Origin: Manihot esculenta | Lineage: Eukaryota > Streptophyta > Magnoliopsida > Malpighiales > Euphorbiaceae | Direction: 5' to 3' | Assembly: GCF_001659605.2 (NCBI RefSeq) | Contig: NC_035177.2 | Span: forward strand, 32,194,136 to 32,258,135 | Length of the DNA stretch: 64,000 nt | In this document: positions 11,847-21,934 of the stretch, piece by piece | Position numbering within the stretch: the first letter of the stretch is position 1 | Layout of the letters: each line of letters begins with the position of its first letter | Translations under genes and position numbers: made by a program | The notes under the pieces: model-generated | What the model was told of the DNA's origin: nothing | Databases searched by the model: none | The model's input: only the letters and a program-made list of their open reading frames with translations

Positions 11847-13600
11847 CTTTTAATGATATTATGATTCTATAGTTATAAAAAATATGTTTTATATTTTATA
11901 TAATTTTAATATAATTTTAAAAATTATATTATTAAAAATATATGATTTTATTTAAAGAATTTAAATCTTAATTTTATAATTTATTAAATAATATATAGTA
12001 AAAATTATAAATATGTCAAAATATAAATAAAATAATTACTTTTAAATTAATTGAGATTTAATTTAATAAAAATTTAATTTTTTATATTATATATATATAA
12101 TTTCTTTGATTATTTTTATATTTAATATTATTTAACTATTTTTATAAATTAAATTATTTATATAATTTAAATATAACTCTATCTCTTATAACTATTAAAT
12201 AATTATTAACAGCATTATAAAATAAACATATATCTATTTCAAAAAAATAAATAAATAAACATATATTCTAATTATTTATTAAAGATTTATAACAAATATA
12301 ATTTAAATAATATTTTTGTTAATTATAATCTATTTTACCTGAATAAATTATATATATGTATATTTATTATTTCAGTCATAAATATATTAATTACTTTATA
12401 ATTTTTAATTATATGTGTAAATGATATATTAGTAATATAATATATTTTTATATATTAATTACACATAATACATTTTAATTAAAATTATATAATTAATACT
12501 ATAATATTTTTATTAAAAAACTGTATATAATATATATTAAGATCAATATTATTATTGTTTAAATGGTAGGATTATTATTTTAATGTTAATTCTTTATTAT
12601 TTCAAAATAAATGTAAAAACATTAAAATTTTATAAAAATTTAAATTAAAACTAAAGTTAAAAAAAATCAAAATTAGAATCAAAATTATATCAAAATTATT
12701 TATAATTATATCAAAATTTAATTTTAAATATAAAATTATAAAATTAAAAAATCAAACACTTAATTTTAATTTTAATTTTTTGCCAGAACTATATTAAAAT
12801 TAAAATCTCATATAGCCTTATTAATTGTGATATTCGAGGAAGCCACGCTTTTTTTTAAAGAATAAAAAGTTTGATTTGATTAATTTTATTAAATTAATTT
12901 AAATTAAATATGTTTCATTATTTTAATAAAAAATAAATACTTATTAATTCCTTTTTAATTCTGATTTATATTTTTAACTCATTGTTAGTTTTTCTTTCTG
13001 GGCTAATTTAATTTAGTAATTGCAATCACATCATCTACTTTGTAAATCCAGTTTTCACTTTTAACCTCTTATTAGAATTTTTTTTAAAAAAAAAATTATT
13101 TTCATATTTTTTAAAATGGAGGTGAATAAATATTTTCTGAAATTTTAAAATTAAAATTTATTGCCTGCTATTTTGATGTAGATAAATTGAATGTCACTTT
13201 AAAAAAAAGTAACTTTTTATTCTAATAAAATTAAAATATAAATATTAAACTATTTATTTTTAAAAAATCAATAAAGTAAATATTAATTTTCAAGTAATCA
13301 ATAATTAAAAATATTTATATTTAGAATATTTTGATGATTATTTTAAAAATAATTAATAAAAAATTAAATAAAAAGACTTATAATCTAACGAAATTAAAAC
13401 GAAACAAAAACATTACATTTAAAAAATAATAAAATTTATATTTATAAATTTAGTCTCACAATAAATATATTAAATTAAATCTTGAAAGATTTTAAATTGA
13501 TTTCTCAATTTTCTAACTCCTTATAACAATACTTGCATTTTAATTTTAACATATATAGAGATAAAAGTATTTTCCTTTTTTAACGGCGGATATAGGGACC
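11843..13600. other. AT-rich intergenic DNA containing a dispersed repeat
   Basis: No gene recognised. The part at about 12095-12565 is similar along its length to 20145-20615 (separate entry). The rest is low-complexity AT-rich sequence. Confidence 0.5.
12095..12565 (+). repeat. Dispersed AT-rich repeat, copy 1
   Basis: The order of recognisable words here is matched in 20145-20615, in the same orientation: ATTTATATAATTTAAATAT, then AACTATTAAATAATTATTA, a TTATAATTTTTAATTATAT segment, and AATATAATATATTTTTATAT. The edges are approximate. The composition makes coincidence possible for single words, but not for the shared order over about 470 bp. The class of element is unknown. Confidence 0.6.
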
Positions 13601-14037
13601 GCTGACGCGGATAAAAAATCACCGACATGTGATAAAAACGCGGGGGCATGAAAGTCAAAAAAAGTAGGCCCACCACCGCACGGACAACACGGTGCACTGC
13701 AATAAAATAATAATAAATAAATAAAAAGCGCAAAAAAGAGAAGTGTGGGACCGGGAAAGCCGCCAGGTGGATTTTGGATGTTTTGTTTCCGACCACTTCA
13801 GCTCAGCAGAAGAATGAAGATTGGCAGACATCTGTGATTGTGGGCCCTGTCGCAAACCACGATCACGTGTCAAAATTATAAGTGTTTCTTGGTTCACCGG
13901 TGGACTTTCCCCTCCGATACAAGAATATAAGAAAGAAAGAGCGAAAACAAAAACTAATCCTTTCGAAGCTACGGTTCCCTTTCTTCTTCTTCTTGAGCTC
14001 CACACACAGAGACGACGAAGGAGAGAGAACGATTTCC

Positions 14038-16918
14038 ATGCATTCTTTAACTTTGAACTCCCCATTACTCTACACAACATGGCTCTTCTCTTCATTTATC
14101 CACTCCTTCTTCTCTCTTTCCCTCGCCGATCCTCGAATCACCCAATCCGGCCTTTTCTGCGGCAACTCAACACGTTTCAAGGACCTCATCCCAGCTTTTG
14201 TTAAAGAAATGGGAACTCTTTCGCAGCTCATAACCAATGCCCACTTCGCCACTTATCACCTCAACAACTCCCCGATTCCCATATACGCTTTAGCCCAATG
14301 CCATGGAGACCTCTCGCAGACTGATTGCCTCCTCTGCTACGCCGCTTCTCGCACCAAGATCCCCCGTTGCCTGCCCTCCGTTTCTGCTCGCATCTATCTT
14401 GATGGGTGCTTTCTACGCTATGATAAGTATAATTTCTTTCAGGAAGCTGTGTCCCCTTCTCTTGATTCTCGCAAATGTAGCCAGGAAAAAGCTTTGGGTT
14501 CTGGGGATGAGAGTTTGAAGCTGAAATTTGTAACGAATGTTGGGTACTTGGTTGCTAATGTGACTCATAAAGCTGTGGAGAATGGTGGATTTGCTGCCAT
14601 GGGGATTGAGGGCGTTTACGCTTTGGCTCAGTGTTGGGAGAGTGTTGGGGAAGATGGGTGTATGGAGTGTTTGGAGAAGTCGGAGAAGGCGGTTAAAGGA
14701 TGCTTGCCAAGCAAGGAAGGCAGAGCGATGAATACTGGCTGCTATTTGAGATACTCTACAGACAAGTTTTTTAATCATGAAGGAGAATTAGAGGATGCTC
14801 ATAGTAAGTTTATCATCTGAAATTGTTTGGTTTTGGTGAAGATTTGTTTGGAAATGAATCTTTGGTTGGTGGGTTTTGGCCTAATTCCCCTGAAATTGCA
14901 AGGGAAATGATGGGGAAATGGGGATGATGATTGATGATTAATTCTAATTTCTGGGTATTGAGTTTTGGTTTATTTCATCACCTTTTGCTTAAATTATATA
15001 CCTAATTGTTTCATTAAAATTTTCAGGATTTTCTGGCTTATTAGGAGTCACCATTGGTATTGCTTTAGCAGCAGTTGCACTTCTCATGCTGTGTCTCCTC
15101 GCAGCTTATGCCAGATATAGAAACTTACTGATAAAAAAAGAAGGTACTTGAATATTTACCGAGAGCAAAAACATTAATTAATATTATTATTTATGAGAAA
15201 TTACGAAGAAACAGTATTATTCGGTGTCGCTAGCAAATAATAATAATGAAATATAATTTCATTGAAAATGAGTGAAATTCCGTGGTATATTTTGTATTTT
15301 TCTATTTTAATAAATAATTATATTTTAATTACACGATAATATTTTTTAATAACGTTTGAAAATAGTCATTAGTAAGCAAAAATGAGTGAGATTAGGAGAT
15401 ACTTTTGTATGCTTTTCTCTATAATTTATTGCTTTTTTTTTGCATTGTTTTGTCTAGAACGCATCAATCTCGAAAAAATTTCAATCAGCTTCAACAAATC
15501 AAGCTTGAATTTCAAGTATGAGACCCTGGAAAAGGTGACAGATTATTTCAACCCGTCAAGGAAAATAGGCCAAGGAGGAGCTGGTTCTGTATTTGTAGGG
15601 ACTCTTCCAAATGGGCAGACTGTTGCAGTTAAAAGATTGATTTTCAATACAAGGGAATGGGTGGATGAGTTCTTCAATGAGGTGAACTTAATCAGTGGAA
15701 TTCAACACAAGAACCTTGTGAAGCTTTTGGGATGCAGCATTGAAGGTCCTGAGAGCCTTCTGGTTTATGAATATGTCCCTAACAAAAGCCTTGATCATTT
15801 CATTTTCGGTAATTGTTTTCGCTTTGCATCGTTCAAATGCTTATTACATTGTCTCAAGAGTTTGATTCTGAAGGTTGCCAAATTCTGTTAAAGCTCATGA
15901 TTATTCTATGCAGGGAAAAATAGAACCAGAATTCTAAATTGGAAGGAGAGGTTCAATATAATTGTTGGAACAGCAGAAGGGCTTGCATTTCTTCATGGAG
16001 GCTGTAAAGAGAGAATAATCCATAGGGACATTAAAAGCAGTAATGTTCTTCTTGATGAGAATCTAACTCCAAAGATTGCAGACTTTGGACTTGTTCGCCG
16101 TTTTGATGCTGATAAGACTCATCTTAGCACTGGAGTTGCAGGAACAATGTAAGTCTTCTTTCCTCTTTCTGCCGATGATTTCCTTAATAACAATGCTTAA
16201 AACATTACGAGAGATTTAACATGTTTCAACAGTGACGGTGGATAGAGTAACAATTCATATTAATAATGGGTTTTTTGTTCTATAATCATGATTGATGCAG
16301 AGGGTATATGGCTCCGGAGTATTTGATACGAGGGCAGCTAACTGAGAAAGCTGATGTTTACAGTTTTGGAATATTGGTTCTCGAAATCGTAATGGGTAAA
16401 AGGTGTAATGCTTTCATAGAGGACTCCAAATCAATTCTGCAAACGGTATGATCTCAAATCTTTGTTACACAATTCTGCGTCTGTGGAACATATGTTCGGT
16501 TCGATGATGTGACATTATTTTAACCATTTTGTCTCAGGCATGGCAACTTTACAGATCAAATAGACTGGATGAAGCTGTTGATCCTTGCCTGAGAAATGAC
16601 TTTCCAGTACAGAAGGCGTCCCGAGTGCTTCAAATCGGCCTTCTATGTACACAGGCTTCAGTTGCCTTAAGACCATCCATGGCAGAAGTGGTGAGGATGC
16701 TAAATACTAGTGATTGTGTAATTCCTCCCCCAAATCAACCTCCTTTTATAAATGCTACTCTGTTAGAACCTGAGAGCTTCAGAAGATTCAACCGAACAAA
16801 TAGTTTTGTATCAAATGCTGCTACAAAACTTGAAGTTTTTTCCCACAGTTCCTCAGAGTCATCTAGCTTGAATAGCTCATATAGGCCATCAAGAAGTGAA
16901 GAATTACGACAGGAATAA
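14038..16918 (+). CDS. Cysteine-rich receptor-like protein kinase (CRK2/CRK3-like)
   Basis: This is a plasma-membrane receptor-like Ser/Thr kinase of the DUF26 family, which acts in stress, redox and defence signalling. Six exons join in phase: 14038-14803, 15027-15143, 15458-15808, 15914-16148, 16301-16445 and 16538-16918, giving 664 residues, the usual CRK length. A signal peptide covers about residues 1-30. There are two DUF26 motifs of the form C-X8-C-X2-C (Cys 88/97/100 and 199/208/211) and a transmembrane helix at about 260-286. The kinase has a glycine loop (GQGGAGSV), an AVKRL lysine, HRDIKSSN at 448-455, DFGLVRR and GTIGYMAPEY, so it should be active. The ATG at 14038 was chosen because it starts a good signal peptide; an in-frame ATG at 13882 would add a basic extension. 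A broken copy of the C-terminus lies 2 kb downstream. Confidence 0.93.
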
Positions 16919-18960
16919 AACCTCAACTAGATTTTCTATGTTTCAAAGGTTGCCAAGTACAAAGGTTCCCTTACAGGCAGTTTTTGAGGTAAGCTCGCTT
17001 GAAAATCTTGAGGTTAAAAAAAACACTGTAATGTTTCGCTTCTAGCCTTGTGATTAGGAACTCTTTAGTTAAGAAGATTTAGAGCAAGAGGCAAGTCTGT
17101 TGTTGATTTAATTTGTTTTTAAGGTTAAATATTAAAGTTTTTCCTGTACTGTTGATTTAACCAATTTTTCTAAATTTGCCAGAAATATTAACCTTTTTTT
17201 TTTGTCGAAATTTCTTTATTTATTAATTTAGATAAAAATCAAGAGCTCAGTTTTATATATTGCTAGTTTTCTTGGCATCTTGACTTAGCTCAAAAATAAG
17301 AAACTCAAATTTTGAATTTTTTTTTATACACAAACTTTAAGAATCTCAGTGATTTTACAAATAATAATATTACAACAAAAAACTAAAAATTAAAATTACC
17401 GACTTAATTTATACCACCATTAAATAATTAAAATAAAGTAAAGTTAAATTTATCAAATTTTAAATTCCTTTAGTTACGTGTTGTCACATCATTGGTTCCC
17501 TCATCATTCAATAATTTGCCACGGACAAATGCGACAATGAATGACAATGAGATTTATATAAAGTGTATATTTAAAAAAAAAAAAAAGGATTTATATAAAG
17601 TGACGGGTCACAGTGAGATTTACATGACTGACAACGGAGTTCTGACTAGCGTCAAATGTGACGCGACCCTATCAACCGAAGAGGCATGCCATATGGCTAT
17701 TCAGTTTCTCTCGTCAACACGTGATTTTATAATTTGTCACGTGGCAAACACTGCCCCAACCCCCAAATAAACATGGTTGTTTTGAGAAATACCAACAATT
17801 CCTTGTAATTTGCATTTGCCCACCCTTTACTAGACAATTGACTAAAAATAATGAAATAATTTATTTTTTATTATTTAAATTTATATATAAAAATTTATTT
17901 TTTAAAAAATATTTTAATTTTTATTAATAAAATATTTTTTATTAATTAAATTTTAAAATATTTTAAATTTTTTCTTTTTTTTAAGTTTTTCCCAGCAAAA
18001 AGCTCATTTGCACTCTTGAGAAAAAGTCATCTTTTTTTTTTTTTTTTCAAATAGTTCAATACAGCCTGAATTTAAGAGTTAACCCTCCATTTCAATTAAA
18101 TGAACATAAGCACCTCTCACTCGATCTGTAAGGTCAACACATAAAATAAGGAGCTCAACTCACCCATAATCTAGCAAACAAAGCAACATAGACCTTGTTA
18201 GAGAAAATTATTATTTAATATTTACAATATAAAAAAGTTTAATTAATTTTTAAAAATATATTATAAAGTTATTATAATTTTAAAAAAATTATTCATTAAT
18301 TTCTCAAAATTTTAAAAATTTATTAATTAATCTCTTTATATCAAAGTATTTTAAATTTTTTTATAATACTTAATAATTAGAATTAATGAAAGTATACTAG
18401 TGAATATTTCCATATTATAGAGATTAAGTAGTAATTTTTTCTCCATTTTATATAAATTTTATTGTATTGAAATAACAATAGCATCCATAACTACCAAATA
18501 TCTATTGAAATCTTAATTATGGAAAGTGCAACTATTCACACATTAGCGAAGTATTCAAACAATGTTCACAAGACCTATGCATAAACGCACATATGAGAAT
18601 GACCCTTAATACCAACTCCCTTATTCAAATTTTGCCATAAAAAATATAAGCTCAAGCACAGACCCTCTCTTTATAATCGATAAATAACACATAATTCACA
18701 CATAATTCATAATTCTTGACCAACAAGCTCAACTAAACAAGATCTATTTACAAGTGTATATATGTTCATTTGAAATTAAGAATTTTGTAAAAATTCAATT
18801 TAATTATTTTTTTTATTAATTCTCTAATTTAGAATGAAATAATTCAATTTTTTTCAATTACATGATTATAAAAATTTATTTGAATTCTTCTCTTTTGCGA
18901 AATGAATTGTATGAACATGAAAAAACAACTCTGTGCTAGATTCAGTTTAGCTCCATATCA
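16919..18960. other. Intergenic region between the kinase gene and its pseudogene fragment
   Basis: Mostly AT-rich. The less AT-rich part at 17490-17770 holds two CACGTG-type G-box cores (in ACACGTGAT and TCACGTGGC) and a chance open frame with no recognisable protein. A dispersed AT-rich repeat copy lies at about 18200-18420. No gene recognised. Confidence 0.45.
18200..18420 (+). repeat. Dispersed AT-rich repeat (TTATTAATTAATCTCT family)
   Basis: Contains ATTTATTAATTAATCTCT followed by TATTTTAAATTTTTTTATAATA. The same arrangement recurs at about 58220-58440, and more loosely at 56090-56300. This suggests a decayed MITE-like family. Boundaries are not resolved. Confidence 0.45.
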
Positions 18961-18964
18961 TCCC

Positions 18965-19235
18965 CAGAAGTGGTGAGGATGCTAACTACTAATGGATTTG
19001 GGATTTCACTCCCAAATCAACCCCCTCTTATGAATGCCACTCTGCTGGACCTTGAGAGCTCTAGAAGGTTACAGCACAAGAGGCTTCGTGTCAAATGTAG
19101 CAGGAAAAGCTGAAGCTTGTCCCTACACTTCTTTAAAGCCATCTACCTTGAGTAGTAGCTCAGATATCCCAACAAGAAGCAAAGAAAAGGACACAAACAA
19201 ATCCCATCAAAATTTCCAAACGTTTGAAAGATTAT
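18965..19235 (+). pseudogene. Decayed copy of the last exon of the receptor-like kinase
   Basis: The sequence from GTGGTGAGGATGCTAA onward repeats the last part of the intact kinase gene (about 16686-16918). It shares the segments encoding [22 protein letters not shown] and the Ser-rich tail, but small indels break the frame and the N-terminal and catalytic exons are absent. It lies in the same orientation 2 kb downstream. The simplest origin is a tandem duplication of the kinase locus followed by loss of most of the second copy. Confidence 0.8.
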
Positions 19236-19401
19236 AAATATAGTTGAATACCCATCTCATTTTATTACATAATTTCCATTACAAAGTACCAAACATGAAC
19301 TAAAAACAGAAGCGTAGTTTAATTTATTAGATAACTTGATTAATGCCCAGGATGAACACATATCAAGTGTTGAAAAGCAAAAACTCACATTCATGATTGA
19401 T

Positions 19402-19596
19402 TTACTCTTCTTCAACCACAACACTGATTTCACCTCTTTCAAGAAGATCATAAAATTCCTTGGCTCGCCTCTGGTTATTCCAGTGATTCATTTTCCATAA
19501 ACCTCCAGCAGTAAGACCAAGAGCTAGTCCATAAAGGATCTCTTTCACAATACTTGGTCCCTTGTAAACAACATGTGCAACCTTACCAGCAGCCAT
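19402..19596 (-). CDS. COX5C: Cytochrome c oxidase subunit 5C
   Basis: This small nuclear-encoded subunit of mitochondrial complex IV has 64 residues, the usual length for plants. It begins MAAGKVAHVVYKGPS, has one hydrophobic helix (about residues 20-37, with LALGLTAGGLWKM) and ends GEISVVVEEE, all characteristic of the family. The coding part is a single exon. On the minus strand a splice acceptor (TTACAG) ends five bases before the ATG, and a donor (CTG|GTGAGT) occurs at 19967, so a leader intron of about 366 bp (19602-19967) interrupts the 5' UTR. A leader intron is usual in plant COX5c genes. It is convergent with the kinase pseudogene. Confidence 0.95.
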   Translation of the reverse strand: MAAGKVAHVVYKGPSIVKEILYGLALGLTAGGLWKMNHWNNQRRAKEFYDLLERGEISVVVEEE

Positions 19597-19967
19597 CTTC
19601 ACTGTAAGTAAAAATCTAAAACTGTATCAATTATTTTCTCAAAATTTCCCTTTTCTTCATTTTATCAAACACAAGATCAACCCTACTCAACCGTTAAGTC
19701 CCAGCAATATAAACAATTTCTATGATCATATTTCATCATATTTATAAGAGATGTCTTAATCGCAATATAATATTGAGAGCTTCAGAAAACCCAAGAACAT
19801 AACTAAAGATCAACAATCTAGCAACCCAATGATCGGACCTTTGTTCTATGGCAAGTGAAAATTGAAACCGATTAACAGAGCCTCTCTGCTATGCAGCTAA
19901 CGGAGTTGCTCTCAGTAGGATTTCTTTAATTAAATTGAAAAATACAAATGGAGATCAGATAACTCAC

Positions 19968-20090
19968 CAGCGATTGTCGAAGGAGATAAAAGTAAGAACT
20001 GCAGAGAAATCTCTGAGCAAACAGGAAAAGGCGGCTTTAGAAGAAACCAGAATGACGGGGAGGAGAAAAAGTTGGCAGCCCATTATGGAC
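19968..20090 (-). promoter_or_regulatory. COX5C 5' UTR exon and proximal promoter with a Site II element
   Basis: The non-coding first exon runs upstream from the donor at 19967. A TGGGCT motif (minus strand, 20077-20082) matches the TGGGCY Site II element, which is known to drive expression of plant respiratory genes, COX5c included. Only one copy is obvious. The transcription start is not known. Confidence 0.5.
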
Positions 20091-20144
20091 AGTCAAATTA
20101 CTTTATATTATTTAATTTAAATTAATAATTAAAGATAATCTATT

Positions 20145-20615
20145 TATTTCGAAATTATATAATTTATTTTTATATTTAATACTACTTAATTATTTTTATA
20201 TATAACACTATTTAATTATTTTTTAAAATTAAATTATTTATATAATTTAAATATCTCTCTCTTAACTATTAAATAATTATTAAAAATACTATAAAATAAT
20301 TATATAATTTAATTAATTATTAAAAATTTCTAATAATATAATTTAAAATATTTAATAAATTAATCATAATTTATTCTATTTAAATAGATTATATATTTAT
20401 TATTTTAACTATATATTTATAGACCACTTTATAATTTTTAATTATATTATATAAGTAAATCACATATTAATAATATAATATATTTTTATATATTAATTAT
20501 ATATATATATTTACATTAAAAATATATAATTAATAATTATATATAAAATAATATAATATTTATACCAAAAATTATATAGAATATATATTAATATTAATAT
20601 AATTATTATTTAAAA
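20145..20615 (+). repeat. Dispersed AT-rich repeat, copy 2
   Basis: Colinear with 12095-12565 over about 470 bp, in the same orientation. It ends just before a change in composition at about 20620. Unknown class; edges approximate. Confidence 0.6.
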
Positions 20616-21934
20616 ACTACCCGGTGACACGTGAATCCCAGTCATGCTTGCCTGGCTACCCACCAATATCCGCACATATTACAAACTAAATTTCTTAGAA
20701 CGGTAAAGGTTAACGCTTAACCTTTGCACGTGACTAATATTTTTTTAAAAAATATTTTTATATTTTTTAGCATTCAAAAAATTTAATAAATAAAAATATT
20801 TTTATAAATAAATAGAAAATCAAATCATTTTAAAAAAAAAACAACTTTTTCATATATTTTTTTGTAATTTTATATTAAAATTTTACATTATTGCACTAGA
20901 TATCATTATTATCTAAAATTTTTCTTAATCATACCTACTAAGAATTTTAAAATTTACGATTTTAAACATCATAGTCTAAAACTAAAAATTATTTTATAAT
21001 ATATATAACCAATATTTGCACATATTACAAACTAATATTTCTTAAAATGGTAAAGGTTAATGCTAACCTTGAATAGTGTTTTTTAGAATTTTTTTTTTTT
21101 TTTAGAAAATGTTCTTTAGATATCTTTTATATGCATTTAAAAATTTGAGAATGAAAAATATTTTTTTTAATTAAAGAGAAAATTAAATTATATTTAAAGA
21201 AAAATAATTTCCTCTTAAAAGAGGAAGTTATAAAAAAATATTTATCATAAAAAATATTTTCAATGTATAAATTATTTTTCATAAACAAATAAATCTTACA
21301 TTACTTTTGATTTATAAAAAAATATTTTACATATTTTATGACATTTATAATACTAAACAAATTATTTATTGAAAAATAATTTTCTACCTCATTTTTAAGA
21401 AAAATAATATCAATTTCTGAACTTTAAAAATTTTACTTGTAACATTATTTATAAATTTATTAATATTTTTATTTTTAATATTATAATAAATAAATAGAAA
21501 ATAAACTATTTTTGAAATTATTTTTATATAAAAAATATTTTGTATGGGAGACATTTAAACAATGTTTTTCACGCCATTGGATAAAGTATTAATAACTAAG
21601 GGGTGCTAGTCACATACAGAATCGTTATAGAATCATGAGGTTACTAAATTTAAAAGATTAATTTCACTCATCTTTCCTCAATTCAGGCGGTTATATCAAT
21701 AATTTTTTTTATAAAATTACACAATTTCATTTGAATATCATTAAAATCTCCGAGAACTATTATTTCTGTTATCTATAAAAATAATAATAGAAATTTATTG
21801 AGACTTTAATAATATCTAAATTAAAATTAAAAAATTTTATAATACAAATAAAATTAAGAACTATATTATAGAACCACTAAATTGAGGAATGATGGGTGAA
21901 ATTATCGGAAATTAAAATCATAGTCAAAGCTCAA
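20616..21934. other. Intergenic region with a local direct duplication
   Basis: No gene recognised. A segment of about 75 bp at 20660-20735 (with GCACATATTACAAACTAA and GGTAAAGGTTAA) recurs in direct orientation at 21003-21075, about 340 bp further on, with several substitutions. The rest is AT-rich. Confidence 0.6.

Noticed and set aside
13821..14204. Overlapping open frame in another frame of kinase exon 1 with a hydrophobic start (MALLFIYP)
   Set aside because: The other frame carries the signal peptide, the DUF26 cysteines and continuity with later exons. This one is a shadow.
17492..17770. 92-residue open frame downstream of the receptor kinase
   Set aside because: No recognisable domain; it contains a poly(A)-like run (FKKKKKD). 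The composition suggests a promoter-like or repeat-derived segment.
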